Notes: generated by a model from the letters alone, not told the origin. A stretch of 64,000 nucleotides of DNA from JAIOTG01 sp964644045 (GCA_964644045.1 CAZXUK010000001.1:1-64000); one strand, 5' to 3'; counted from the first letter of the stretch, positions 23,372-33,700 are shown. Translations and numbers: made by a program.

Positions 23372-24844
23372 TTAATTACTAAACACCTCGGAAGTAAAAG
23401 TATACATCTCCAAATCTTTATCAGTTTTAAAACTGTCGGGCTGAAGTCCGGCTTTCTGCCAACAAAGCTGAGAAAGGAATTCTTCCTTATTCCAACCGGT
23501 CTCTTCCGCCACCTGGGGAAGAAATACTCCGCTATAACCACCTTTGCGCACGATCACTCCGTGCTTTCCCGGTTCAATATTCCGCCAATCATTAACAGGC
23601 TCGGGTAAAGATAAAACGCTTATTTCATAAGTCAAGTCCGGGAGCTCCTCCGGGGTCACGGGAGAGAAACGATGATCCTTAACAGCGGCGGCAATGGCCA
23701 TTTTTTCCACCACTTCCCATAAAGGTTTCTCGCTTTGTACTATCTGGCCAATACACCCCCTTAATTGGTCCCCTTTTTTTAAAGTAACAAAAGCTCCTCT
23801 GGGCTCTTGGAGTTTTTCCTCTTTTATATTGAATTCCGGGATCTTGCCGTCTTTAACATAACTTTCCACTGTTTCCCGAGCCACTTTTAATAAAATCTCT
23901 TGCTCTTGAGAATTTAATTCTTCTTGGCTTTCTTTCTGATTATCTATTTTTTGTTGCGCTTGTCCGCCTTTTTCTTCTTTTTTCTCTCCGTGGTTAAAAA
24001 CCATTGCTCCGTACCCCACCACGCTGTCTTTAGAAGCTAAACCCGTATCCCCGCTATTAGCGTATTTTAATATTTTTCCTTTCTCCCAATCCAGGGAATT
24101 GGCCATCTCCATTATAGTTTTAACTCCGTCTTCTCCGCATAACAAAGTTTCCTCTCCGGGGATCCCCTGTTCCATAACTTCACTGATATGATTCTCCAAT
24201 TCTTCCGTATCTTTCTCCGCAATTATTTCTAAAGTCTTAGTATCTATCCGATTAGCTTCCTCATAAGGAGGAAAATGTGACATATCGCTGGAAACCACTA
24301 TTAAATCTTTTTCCTTTAAAATATCCGCCAAATTCCCGGCAAGCTGTTTGGCGTCTTCACCGGAAATATTGCCGAATAATACCGGCAGCACTTTAAAACC
24401 GGACTGAAGAACCGTTTGTAAAAAAGGAATTTGGACCTCCAAACTATGCTCACCGGCATGGGCTTTTTCATAAAAATCAATATGCTCGTTGCTCTCTGAT
24501 AATTTTTGAGATTTTTCCTTGTCTACCTCTAACCGCCCCAGGGGAGTGGACCAATAATCCGCTTCACTAAGAGCTACGCCCTCGAAAAAAGCGGAATGTG
24601 AATTGCATATCACAATAACTGTTCCTCTTTCCTCTCCTTTTATCTGATTATAGGCCTCAGCCGCTACCGGTCCACTAAAAGAATAACCGGCATGCGGCAC
24701 TATTAAAGCTTTTACTTTTTTATTGGTCTGGCTGTTTTCCGCCTGATCCAAAAAATTTGCGATCTGCTCTTTCAGTTCTTCTGCGGAACCCGGATAAAAT
24801 TGTCCGGCTACCGCTGGTTGTCTAACAGTATTGGAAACGATCAT
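23372..24844 (-). CDS. MEMO1-AMMECR1 fusion (AmmeMemoRadiSam proteins B and A)
   Basis: Residues 1-275 form a MEMO1-family domain with PAVAGQFYPGSAEEL at the start, VPHAGYSFSG, SHSAFFEG, SSDMSHFPPYEEAN and CGEDGVKTIME. This dioxygenase-like fold has a His metal site. After a charged linker (about 280-310), residues 315-490 form an AMMECR1 domain with GAFVTLKKGDQLRGCIGQI. In many prokaryotes the two proteins occur with a radical SAM protein as the AmmeMemoRadiSam system, whose product is unknown. Here they are fused, and the radical SAM member is not in the window. The gene sits in a run with an inositol-phosphatase-type enzyme and PEBP. Confidence 0.92.
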   Translation of the reverse strand: MIVSNTVRQPAVAGQFYPGSAEELKEQIANFLDQAENSQTNKKVKALIVPHAGYSFSGPVAAEAYNQIKGEERGTVIVICNSHSAFFEGVALSEADYWSTPLGRLEVDKEKSQKLSESNEHIDFYEKAHAGEHSLEVQIPFLQTVLQSGFKVLPVLFGNISGEDAKQLAGNLADILKEKDLIVVSSDMSHFPPYEEANRIDTKTLEIIAEKDTEELENHISEVMEQGIPGEETLLCGEDGVKTIMEMANSLDWEKGKILKYANSGDTGLASKDSVVGYGAMVFNHGEKKEEKGGQAQQKIDNQKESQEELNSQEQEILLKVARETVESYVKDGKIPEFNIKEEKLQEPRGAFVTLKKGDQLRGCIGQIVQSEKPLWEVVEKMAIAAAVKDHRFSPVTPEELPDLTYEISVLSLPEPVNDWRNIEPGKHGVIVRKGGYSGVFLPQVAEETGWNKEEFLSQLCWQKAGLQPDSFKTDKDLEMYTFTSEVFSN

Positions 24845-24888
24845 AAATAAAATTTAAATTAAATCTAGATCTATAAATGCTTTATTCG

Positions 24889-25683
24889 CTAATTTAAAGA
24901 TCTTAAAAGCTGTTTATAGATCAAGCCGTTGCTGGCCAACATATCCCTGCTTTTTAAGTTCCAATCCCTTCCTTGGGAATCAGTAACTTTTCCCCCCGCT
25001 TCCCGAACCAGTAAAACTCCGGCTGCCACATCCCAAGGATGAGCTCCGGGAATTACAATGGATTCGGTGCGACCGGCTGCTACAAAAGCCAATTCTATGG
25101 CGGCACTACCCAATTGCCTGCAGTCAAAATCATTCAATTTTTGTTTTTTGTGATAATTCACCGCTCTTTTAATATCTTTTTCTTTGCTTCCGTGACAAAA
25201 AGTATTCAAAACCTTGCCTTCGCTTATTTCGGAAACCCCCATCTTTCTGCCCCGGGAAGAATCACCCGGAGAATAAAGTTTGGCTCCCTCTCCCACCTCG
25301 GCCAAATAAAGCTCGTCCAAAAAAGGGGCGTAAACTATTCCCAAAACCACTCTCTCTTGATAAAACAAACCAATGGATACAGAGAAAAGAGGGTTATGCA
25401 TAGAAAAATTAGTAGTTCCGTCCAAAGGATCTACCACCCAAAGATAATCAGAGTCTTTTTTATTATCTCCGGCTTCCTCGGATATAATTCTATGCTTGGG
25501 AAAAGCTTTCTTTATAATACTCAAAATCTTTTTTTCTGAAGCCAAATCAGCTTGCGTTAAGATCTCATGATCAGATTTAAGCTTTACCTGTCCGCGGTCA
25601 AATCTCTGGAAACGGGAATATAAAATTTTTCCTCCTTCCTGGGCCGCTTCCCGGGCAACTTCTTTTATTTGTTTATCCAACAT
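24889..25683 (-). CDS. Inositol monophosphatase family protein
   Basis: The 264-residue Mg2+-dependent sugar-phosphatase has all the metal motifs: IISEEAGD, VDPLDGTTNFSMHNPLFSVSIGL and GAHPWDVAAGVLLVREAGG. The family includes inositol monophosphatase (SuhB), fructose-1,6-bisphosphatase IV and PAP phosphatase, and the substrate cannot be told apart here. It is encoded 17 bases after the phosphoesterase gene and 44 before the MEMO fusion, in one run. Confidence 0.9.
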   Translation of the reverse strand: MLDKQIKEVAREAAQEGGKILYSRFQRFDRGQVKLKSDHEILTQADLASEKKILSIIKKAFPKHRIISEEAGDNKKDSDYLWVVDPLDGTTNFSMHNPLFSVSIGLFYQERVVLGIVYAPFLDELYLAEVGEGAKLYSPGDSSRGRKMGVSEISEGKVLNTFCHGSKEKDIKRAVNYHKKQKLNDFDCRQLGSAAIELAFVAAGRTESIVIPGAHPWDVAAGVLLVREAGGKVTDSQGRDWNLKSRDMLASNGLIYKQLLRSLN

Positions 25684-25700
25684 AAATTATTTTTATTTAT

Positions 25701-26192
25701 TTATAAATCATCCACTAATTTTAATTCCAAATTATTGTTTTCCGTGTCATAAAAGGCGAAACTGGCTTTACTAAAAACTCCTCCCAGCGTTCCGGGATTA
25801 ACCACCCGCGTCCCTTGGCGCCTCTCTTCCCACGGTTTATGGGTATGTCCATAAAACACCAAATTACAATCCCCCTTTTCCAAAACCTTAGCAATTAAAA
25901 AGGGTTCGTGACAAGCCCCGATAGTTAAACTTCCTATCTCCCAAACAGCTACCCGACCTCCATAATCTATTTGAGAAAAACTTTTAACCTCCTCGTCTTC
26001 AAAAATTTCCATATTTCCTCTAACCAGATAAACCGGTCCGGGAGAATTTTTATCCAAAAATTCCAGGGTTTCCGAATTGGTAACATCGCCGGGGCAAATC
26101 ACAGCTTCAATCTTATTATCCCTGCACCAAGACAGGCACTTGTCCAAATTAACCAAATTGTCGTGAATATCGGAAATTATAGCTATCTTCAT
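25701..26192 (-). CDS. YfcE/MJ0936-type metallophosphoesterase
   Basis: The compact 163-residue calcineurin-like phosphodiesterase has the five expected motifs: ISDIHDN, CPGDVTN, VRGNME, CHE and YGHTHKP, then VVNPGTLGG. These give two metal ions bound by Asp, His and Asn. Family members hydrolyse phosphodiesters, but physiological substrates are mostly unknown. The start is 12 bases after the permease stop. Confidence 0.9.
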   Translation of the reverse strand: MKIAIISDIHDNLVNLDKCLSWCRDNKIEAVICPGDVTNSETLEFLDKNSPGPVYLVRGNMEIFEDEEVKSFSQIDYGGRVAVWEIGSLTIGACHEPFLIAKVLEKGDCNLVFYGHTHKPWEERRQGTRVVNPGTLGGVFSKASFAFYDTENNNLELKLVDDL

Positions 26193-26204
26193 AAAATATA
26201 AAAA

Positions 26205-27341
26205 TTATTTAATAAAATACCACAACTCATAAAGTACCCCCAAAATAAAAAGAAAACAAAGCACGAAAGCCCAAAATTTACCTAAACCCACCCGGAGGAC
26301 GGGCTGCTTTTTTCTTTCCTTTTTAACCTTAAACAAAAGAAGTATCAAGATCACTCCGAAAATTCCTCCGGTAATAGACCCTGTCAAACCTATCACTTTG
26401 GTAATATTGCTAATGCCCAAAAGATAAAGCAGGAAAGGAATACCGCAAGCCACCACCCAGGAGAGCTTATTATTCATTTTTAAATCCCACCAATAAACCT
26501 CGCGCAAAGATTGGCTGATCACCAAAAAAGAAGTAATAATGGTTAGGAGCCCGAAAACCAGGGAGGCGGTTATAACTCCGTTATGAAAATACATCTTCAG
26601 GCCCACCAAGGCCTCGGGGCTGGTATTGGCTCCGCTTACCCCCACAACCACCAAAACAAAAAAAAGCATTAAAAAAGCGGGGAATATTGTGCCCCATTTG
26701 ATAGCGCTTCTGATCTTCTCTTTTTTATGATTTAGGAGCCGGCAAATCTCCGGGATTGCCGCTTGTCCTCCTACGGCAAAAAAAATGGGCCCATAAGGTA
26801 AAAAAACAAACTCTTTATCAAACCAAGTAAAATTATCTAAACTAAAAAACCCTTGGCTTTTAAAAGCGATCAAAAAAACCAATAAAACCAAAAGGAAACT
26901 CAGGATAAATTCCACCCCGGCAATTAACCTTAAACCAAAAAGGACTATCAGGGATTCAATAACAAATAAAATAGTGGCATAAATAAACACATCTCCTCCC
27001 AAATATGGGCTTAAAAGTCCGCATAAAAAGGTTCCTCCCAAAAGAATATAAGCCAACAAAGCTCCGTGTTTTCCGATTATGGAAATAAGAAGGGTCCACT
27101 TTTTGGCTCTTTCTCCTTTATAATAACCTACGTATCCGGGCATACGGTGTTTTTGCGGGGTGGAAAGAATAATCTCGGCATAAATGGAATGAAGAGTATA
27201 CTGTACAAAAGTCAAAATCGGTAAATAAACAAACAAGGGTAAAAGTCCGGCTTTACTGACCACATAAGGAGTGGCAAACATTCCGCCGCCGATAATGGTT
27301 CCGGCCAAAATAGTAATAGCAAAAAAATAATTTCTTTTCAT
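26205..27341 (-). CDS. Amino acid permease, Trp/Tyr (HAAAP)-like
   Basis: The 378-residue protein has about eleven hydrophobic segments. It opens with the LeuT-fold motif AGTIIGGGMFATPYVVSKAG (TM1) and has a conserved YGPIFFAVGGQAAIPEI (TM6 region). This resembles the aromatic/hydroxy amino acid permease family. It is the first gene of a five-gene minus-strand run with short gaps. Substrate is unknown. Transport of an amino acid is inferred from family only. Confidence 0.8.
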   Translation of the reverse strand: MKRNYFFAITILAGTIIGGGMFATPYVVSKAGLLPLFVYLPILTFVQYTLHSIYAEIILSTPQKHRMPGYVGYYKGERAKKWTLLISIIGKHGALLAYILLGGTFLCGLLSPYLGGDVFIYATILFVIESLIVLFGLRLIAGVEFILSFLLVLLVFLIAFKSQGFFSLDNFTWFDKEFVFLPYGPIFFAVGGQAAIPEICRLLNHKKEKIRSAIKWGTIFPAFLMLFFVLVVVGVSGANTSPEALVGLKMYFHNGVITASLVFGLLTIITSFLVISQSLREVYWWDLKMNNKLSWVVACGIPFLLYLLGISNITKVIGLTGSITGGIFGVILILLLFKVKKERKKQPVLRVGLGKFWAFVLCFLFILGVLYELWYFIK

Positions 27342-27489
27342 AAAAAACTGAGTTTTTTCTTGGTTTTTTTATTTTAACATATACCAAGCCGAATTACTAA
27401 CTCATAAATATTATTGCCGGCCGGACAAAGGACAAATTCATAAATAAAAAAATATTGTGGATCTGCGAGGTATGTGCTATTTTTAAATT

Positions 27490-27924
27490 ATGAGAACGAT
27501 TATTCAAAGAGTCAAAGAAGGGGAAGTAATAGCGAACAAAAAAACGATAAGCCGAATCCGAAAAGGTTTATTGGTTTTCTTGGCTGTGCATAAGAATGAT
27601 ACTGAAAAAGATATAAACAAAATAGCTCACAAAATTTTGAATCTAAAAATTTTTGAAAAAAACAAAAAACTGGGCCTGTCTATCCGAGAGATCCAAGGAG
27701 AAATTTTGCTTATCCCCCAGTTCACTTTATATGGCAATTGCCGAAAAGGAACCAAGCCCAACTTCAGCGACTCCGCATCCCCGAAAAAAGGAAAAGAATA
27801 TTATAAAAATTTGGTTAAAAAATTAAAAAAAGAAGGGTTGGGCATAAAAACGGGAAAATTCCAAAGTCATATGGAAGTAAATCTCATCAATGACGGGCCG
27901 GTAACTCTAATAATTGATAGTTAA
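27490..27924 (+). CDS. dtd: D-aminoacyl-tRNA deacylase
   Basis: The 144-residue enzyme removes D-amino acids (and glycine mischarged on tRNA-Ala) from tRNA. It starts with the typical MRTIIQRVKEGEV and keeps RKGLLVFLAVHKNDTEKD and the cross-subunit NDGPVTLIID motif. The usual SQFTL motif reads PQFTLYGN, so the Ser is replaced by Pro. It is the first gene of a plus-strand run with ispH and ispG (gaps of 49 and 24 bases). Confidence 0.9.
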   Translation: MRTIIQRVKEGEVIANKKTISRIRKGLLVFLAVHKNDTEKDINKIAHKILNLKIFEKNKKLGLSIREIQGEILLIPQFTLYGNCRKGTKPNFSDSASPKKGKEYYKNLVKKLKKEGLGIKTGKFQSHMEVNLINDGPVTLIIDS

Positions 27925-27973
27925 AATAATTTTTTAATTTATTAAAAAGTCATAAGGAATTAAAAACTAAAAA

Positions 27974-28807
27974 ATGAAAACGATCATAGCCAAAAAACTG
28001 GGATTTTGTTTCGGGGTCAAAAGATCCATAGAAATAGCCCGAAAATCCTTAAAAGAAGATCCCAGGCCTGTCAATTTTTTGGGCAATATTGTACACAATC
28101 GCCAAGTAATGGATAAATTCCGCAAAGACGGAATAAATTTTATAAACGATTTAGAGGATACTGAAAAAGGAACCCTGATAACCAAAGCGCACGGGGTATC
28201 GCAAAAAATTATAGACCAAGCCCGAGAAAAAAAATTAACCATAAAAAACACTACTTGTCCGATTGTGCAAAATGCCCAAAAAAAAGCCCGAGAACTAAAA
28301 GAAAAAGGATATAAAGTGATCATAATCGGAGAAAAAAATCATCCGGAAACCCGAGTAATCAAAGAGCTTGCGGGAAGCGAGGCCTTAATTACGGAAAGCG
28401 AAGAAGAGATCAAGGAAATGCCTTACTGCTCTCGTATCGGAGCAGTGGCTCAAACTACTAAAAAAAGAGGAATGGTAGAAAAACTTTTGGAAATTTTAAA
28501 AACCAAATGCGACGACTTTGAATGGGCAGATACTATTTGTAATGAAGTGGCGGATAGGCAAAAGGAATTAAAAAATATTTTAAAAAAAGTGGAGGGGGTG
28601 GTCGTGGTCGGCTCCAGAGAATCGGCCAATACCACCCGCCTGGCAGAGATTGCCCGGGAAGCAAATAAAAAACTTTTCTGGGTTGATTGTTTGGAAGAAC
28701 TAAACCGGGCCGAGATCAAAAAATTAGATTCCGTGGGCCTGGTCTCCGGAACCTCGGCTCCGGATTGGGAGATAGAAAAAATTAAAGATTTTTTGGAATC
28801 TCTATAA
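27974..28807 (+). CDS. ispH: 4-hydroxy-3-methylbut-2-enyl diphosphate reductase
   Basis: IspH makes IPP and DMAPP in the last step of the MEP isoprenoid pathway, using a [4Fe-4S] cluster. The three cluster cysteines appear in GFCFGVKRSIEIA, KNTTCPIVQNAQKKA and DTICNEVADRQ. The catalytic loop residues HGVS, E near GEKNHPET and SGTSAPDWEIE are present. Length (277 aa) is normal for the short form. It lies directly upstream of ispG, which makes its substrate. Confidence 0.95.
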   Translation: MKTIIAKKLGFCFGVKRSIEIARKSLKEDPRPVNFLGNIVHNRQVMDKFRKDGINFINDLEDTEKGTLITKAHGVSQKIIDQAREKKLTIKNTTCPIVQNAQKKARELKEKGYKVIIIGEKNHPETRVIKELAGSEALITESEEEIKEMPYCSRIGAVAQTTKKRGMVEKLLEILKTKCDDFEWADTICNEVADRQKELKNILKKVEGVVVVGSRESANTTRLAEIAREANKKLFWVDCLEELNRAEIKKLDSVGLVSGTSAPDWEIEKIKDFLESL

Positions 28808-28831
28808 AAAATACAAAATAAAATTAGAAAA

Positions 28832-29890
28832 ATGGCTAAAATAAAAAGGCATAAAACCAAAACCGTAAATATAGGAGGAGTGAAAATAGGGGGAGATAAT
28901 CCCGTTGCGATCCAGTCTATGACCAATACTCCCACCAAAAACACAGCCCAAACCATTAGCCAGATCAAAGACTTGGAAAAAGCGGGTTGCGAGATTATTA
29001 GAGTGGCTGTGCCCGATTTGGAGTCCGGCCGGGTTTTGGGAAAAATCAAGAAAAACATAGAGATCCCCCTGGTAGCCGACATTCATTTCTCCGCCCCTAT
29101 TGCCCTGGAAGCCCTAAAACAGGGCGTGGACAAACTAAGAATTAATCCCGGGAATTTTCCGGAAAAAGATTTAAAAAAAATAGTAGACTTGGCCAAAGAT
29201 AAAAATACTCCTATCAGAGTGGGCGTAAATGCCGGATCCTTAGAGAAAAAATTCCTGCAAAAACACGGACAAGCAAATTCCGAGGCCATGGCGGAATCCG
29301 CCCTGGAGAGTATTAAAAAAATGGAAAATTTGGGTTTTGATAACTTAGTAGTGGCTCTCAAGGCCTCGGACATCCACCGAACTGTCAGAGCTTACGAACT
29401 GTTGGCTCAAAAAGCGAATTATCCCTTGCACTTGGGAATAACCGAGGCCGGAACCGAATTTTCAGGCACTATTAAATCCTCAATCGGTTTAGGACATCTT
29501 CTCTTGCAAGGCCTGGGAGATACTCTACGAGTATCCTTAAGCGCCGATCCGGCAAAAGAGGTAAAAGTGGCTTGGGAGATATTAAGATCTCTGGAGCTTC
29601 GCAGTCGGGGAGTTAGAATTATAAGTTGCCCAACCTGCGCCCGAGCCAGCATTAATGTGGCCGAATTGGCTAAACAAGTAGAACAAATCACTGCCCACAT
29701 AGACAAACCCTTAAAAATCGCGGTAATGGGTTGCGTGGTTAACGGTCCGGGAGAAGCCGGAGAGACGGACTTGGCCGTGGTGGGCGCGGGCAAAAAAGCT
29801 ATGATTATTACTGGAGGAAAAAACAAAAAATTAATTGAAAAAAAAGATGCCTTAGTTGAACTGGAAAAAGAAATAAATAAATTACTTTAG
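28832..29890 (+). CDS. ispG: 4-hydroxy-3-methylbut-2-en-1-yl diphosphate synthase
   Basis: IspG converts MEcPP to HMBPP with a [4Fe-4S] cluster. Residues include the N-terminal NPVAIQSMTNTPT, a TIM barrel with VADIHFSAPIAL and KLRINPGN, and the C-terminal cluster site ISCPTCARASINV with a third Cys in VMGCVVNGPGEA. At 352 aa it is the bacterial two-domain form. Gene order ispH-ispG with dtd suggests one operon. Other MEP genes (dxs, dxr, ispDEF) are not in this window. Confidence 0.95.
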   Translation: MAKIKRHKTKTVNIGGVKIGGDNPVAIQSMTNTPTKNTAQTISQIKDLEKAGCEIIRVAVPDLESGRVLGKIKKNIEIPLVADIHFSAPIALEALKQGVDKLRINPGNFPEKDLKKIVDLAKDKNTPIRVGVNAGSLEKKFLQKHGQANSEAMAESALESIKKMENLGFDNLVVALKASDIHRTVRAYELLAQKANYPLHLGITEAGTEFSGTIKSSIGLGHLLLQGLGDTLRVSLSADPAKEVKVAWEILRSLELRSRGVRIISCPTCARASINVAELAKQVEQITAHIDKPLKIAVMGCVVNGPGEAGETDLAVVGAGKKAMIITGGKNKKLIEKKDALVELEKEINKLL

Positions 29891-29914
29891 CTTTTTTATA
29901 ATTAAAAAAATCAA

Positions 29915-30080
29915 ATGAAATTAATAAGCTTTAATATTGGAATTAAAATCAATAATTCTAAAAAAGTGGGAAGTTTTATTATTTGTTAATAATAAAATTA
30001 AAGTAAATAATTTTAGAGTTATTAACACCAACATCTCAGACCACCTCCCTCTTGTTTTAGATTTTGATATTTTGGATTAA
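29915..30080 (+). pseudogene. Remnant of an endonuclease/exonuclease/phosphatase gene
   Basis: A start at 29915 encodes MKLISFNIGIK..., a typical N-terminus of the EEP (exonuclease III-like) superfamily, which runs to a stop after about 24 codons. In another frame, ending at the TAA 30078-30080, the sequence reads NTNISDHLPLVLDFDI. This is the superfamily's closing SDHLP motif. Almost the whole middle is missing, and the two ends are out of frame. The gene is dead and internally deleted. Confidence 0.6.
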
Positions 30081-30096
30081 CAACAAAAAAGGGAAC

Positions 30097-30126
30097 AAAA
30101 AAAGAGCTTTCCAAAGCTCTTTTTTT
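30097..30126. terminator. Terminator after ispG unit and translin-family gene
   Basis: The stem AAAAAAGAGCTTT/AAAGCTCTTTTTT with a CC loop is symmetrical and usable from both sides. Confidence 0.8.
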
Positions 30127-30174
30127 GTATCTAAACAACCTAAAACCTAATCCCTAAAACCTAATCCCTAATCC

Positions 30175-30756
30175 CTATCTCTTGGTTTTCATCTCATAAT
30201 TCAAATGCTCTATTTTCTTCAAGTTGGTTTTGGCCTGATCATATTTATTGCGCAAGTAACCGGTTAAATCAAATTCTATAAGTTCTTCCAACACTTCAGT
30301 GATTATTTCCTTAGCTTTTTCCACTTCTTTGATTTCTCCGCTCGCCGCCTTATTGGTGGCCCAACGAACCAACTCTCCGGTCAAATCGCTCAAACCTCCA
30401 ATATAGCCGTCCAAGCCTACCTGGCCTTCAGTAATACGCCTTAGTTTTTTGCCTTTTAAAACCAAATAAAAAAATTTGGCCTCGGCGTATTCCTCTACCG
30501 CCGCCTTAAAAGAGGGCTCGTCAAAAATCCTTTTAATTCCGAACTGCTTCTCCATTTTTTTAAATATCTTTTCGATTTCGGAAAAGTCGGCTTCCGCCTT
30601 GGCAAAATCCTCCCTATGCAGGGCAAAAATAATTTTTTTGGAGTTATTAAGAATTAAATTGGAAAAGCCGATAATCCTTTTTCTCTCTGTTTCCCTGGAT
30701 TTATAATCTTTTTTTAAACTTTGAAAAAATCTCTTGTCTATAACTTTTTTTGCCAT
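30175..30756 (-). CDS. Translin-family RNA-binding protein
   Basis: The 193-residue all-helical protein resembles the archaeal and bacterial translin/TRAX group. It has SRETERKRIIGFSNLILNNSKKIIFALHREDFAKA near the start, EEYAEAKFFYLVLKGK in the middle, and the diagnostic GGLSDLTGELVRWATNKAASGE followed by FDLTGYLRNKYDQAKTNLKKIE. Eukaryotic translin binds RNA as an octamer and with TRAX forms the C3PO RNase. The function of prokaryotic homologues is not established. It follows the double PilB gene by only 12 bases, so it is probably cotranscribed with it. Confidence 0.8.
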   Translation of the reverse strand: MAKKVIDKRFFQSLKKDYKSRETERKRIIGFSNLILNNSKKIIFALHREDFAKAEADFSEIEKIFKKMEKQFGIKRIFDEPSFKAAVEEYAEAKFFYLVLKGKKLRRITEGQVGLDGYIGGLSDLTGELVRWATNKAASGEIKEVEKAKEIITEVLEELIEFDLTGYLRNKYDQAKTNLKKIEHLNYEMKTKR

Positions 30757-30768
30757 AATAAATTTAAT

Positions 30769-33700
30769 TTATTTTATCACTCTAAACACCTCATTAACGG
30801 AAGTTAAGCCGTCCAAGGCCTTTAAAAGACCGTCCTGGACCATTAAAACCGTTCCTTGTTTCAAGGCCTCTTCCTCTATCGCATAAGTGGTTGTATCACT
30901 TCTTTGGATAAGCTTTTGCATCTCCGACCCTATTTCTATGACTTCATAAATACCGATTCTGTCTTTATAGCCCAAATTATTGCACTGTTTGCAACCCTTT
31001 CCTTTATAAAATTTCAATTGGGAAGGTATTTTCTTTTTTAGCTCCGGGCTTAATTTGTCCAGACGCTCTTTCACTTCCTTTAAAACATCTTCCGGAATTT
31101 CGTCTTCCACTTTGCAATGTGGACAAATTCGACGCACCAATCTTTGCCCGATACTGCACTCCAGAGAACTGGCAAGCATTTCTCTCTCCACTCCCAGGCC
31201 GGCAAAACGATGGGTGGCTCCGGCGGCGCTGTTGGCATGAACCGTGGAAAGCACCAAATGTCCGGTTTGACTGGCCTCGATAGCGATTTTGGCCGTTTCC
31301 TGATCCCTGATCTCTCCGATCATCATTATATTGGGATTCTGCCTCAACAAAGAACGCATGGCCCGAGCAAAAGTATATTCCTGTTTTTCATCCACTTGAG
31401 TCTGCATAACCCCTTCCAAGTGATATTCAATCGGGTCCTCCACAGTAATTATCTTCACATCAGGTTTATTAAGCTTATTTAAAATACTGTAAAGAGTGGT
31501 GGTTTTACCCGAGCCGGTGGGGCCGGTATTAATTATAATCCCCCTGGTTTTTTTTATGGTTTTATTTATTACCTCCAAAGTATAAGGTTTCATGCCCAAT
31601 TCTTTCATATCCAGAGAAGCGGCTTGGTTGGCCAACAATCTAATAACTACGGTTTCTCCGTAACCTCCGGAGATGATGGAAACCCGGCAATCCATTTTTT
31701 CTTCTTCCAAAAAAATACTGAAACGGCCATCCCAAGTAGCTTTTTTCACATTAGTGGGGAAACCGGCCAAAATTTTTATCCGAGACAAAAGAGAAAAATA
31801 ATGATCCTTGGAAAGCTCTAAAAAGTCATGCAAAATTCCGTCTATTCTTAATCTTATTTTAACTTTGTTTTCCTCGGGTTCGACATGTATATCCCCGGCA
31901 TTACTTTTAATAGCGGTGGCCAGGATGATATTGATCATATCTTTGATGGGAATATTTTCTATTCGATCCTTGTCCACATCATTTATATTCATAGCCATTT
32001 CCCAACCCTGATCAAGATCCTTTTTTCTCAATTTAATCCCCCGACCAAAGGTCTTGGAAATAACAATATCATATAAAGTGTCTATATAATCGGTTTTACC
32101 TATAACCCTGAAAACCTCGTCCAAACTGGTGGTTCCGTCCAGCACTTTTAAAACTCCGTCTTGAAGCATAGTAATCATACCGTTTTCTATGGCTTGTTGA
32201 AGAATTTTAAAAGCCGGAGCATTTTCCGAGGCCAATTGTTTAATATTATCCGCCATGGTAAATATTTCGTAAATTCCGATTCTCCCTTTATAACCAATAC
32301 CATTGCATTTTTCGCAACCTTGACCGACTTTATAAACAGTAGGCATCTCTTTAGGGGTTTCCACTCCGGCCTTGGGAGAAATTACCGCTAAAATTTTTTC
32401 CACCTTTTCTTTTTCTTCCTCTCCCAATTCATGCTTTACCCGACAATTAGGACACAAACGACGCACCAATCTCTGTCCGATAATAGCGTTTATAGACGGA
32501 GTTAAAAAATAGGGCTTCACTCCGATATCAATTAAGCGGGGGATTACGCCGGATGAATCATTGGTATGGAGAGTGGATAAAACCAAATGGCCGGTTAAAC
32601 TGGCTTGAATGGCGATATCTGCGGTTTCCAAATCCCTAATTTCTCCCACCATTACTATATCCGGATCCTGCCGCAAAATAGAACGCAACCCCTTGGCGAA
32701 AGTATAATCCTTGCTTTTATCCACTTGACTCTGATTAATTCCTTCCAAGTGATATTCAATAGGGTTTTCCAAAGTAACAATTTTGGCTTCCGGATTATTC
32801 AATTTTCTTAAAATGGCGTAAAGAGTGGTGGTTTTACCCGAACCGGTGGGACCGGTGGTTAAAAGCATACCATTGGGCTTTTTAATCTCCTTTTGTAAAA
32901 TTTCATAGGCCTGGGGCATTAATCCCAATTCCTCAAAAGGTAAACTAATAGAACTGGAACGCAACAATCGCATTACCACACTTTCCCCATAATTAGTGGG
33001 CAGAAAAGAAGAACGGACCTCGATTTCTTCATCATCCAAAAAAATGGTATAACGTCCATCCTGGGGCCTGTCAGTAATATTTATTTTAACTCCGGCCAAA
33101 AGCTTCATTCGAGAAACTATCTTTTTCCATTTATCCTTATCTATTGTGGCGGCATCTTGAAGAACTCCGTCAATCCTTAAACGAACCTTGATCCCGTCTT
33201 CCTCCGCCTCAATATGAACATCACTGCAATCAGTTTTAATCCCGGTGGCCAAAATCAAAGTAACCACATCACTGATGTTTACCTTGTTTATTTTTTCATT
33301 TAAACTCTTATAATCTTTAATATCATCCCTGAATTTTTTTAAATCTTCTTCTTTAACTTCCACTCCTCCGGTAATATGTTTTACCTTGGGCAAACTCTCA
33401 TAAATCTTTAAAGCATAATTCAAACTATGTTGAGAAACCAAATAAATCTTTGCTTCTACATTAACTTCTTCTTCCAGCTCTTTTTTTAAGTCCTCCACCT
33501 CTTTTCTATCAGGTTTAACGGTGGCCAAACGCGCCCTCTTTCCGTCATAAAAAAAACATACCGTTTGTAATTTACGGGCTCTTTCCTCTTTGATTAAAGA
33601 TAAAGCTTCCGGGCTCAAAGGAAAACCTACAAGATTGATATAAGGATAACCCAAAGACTGGGCTCGTCCCTGAGCTCGCCTTTCCAGTTCCTTGAGTTTT

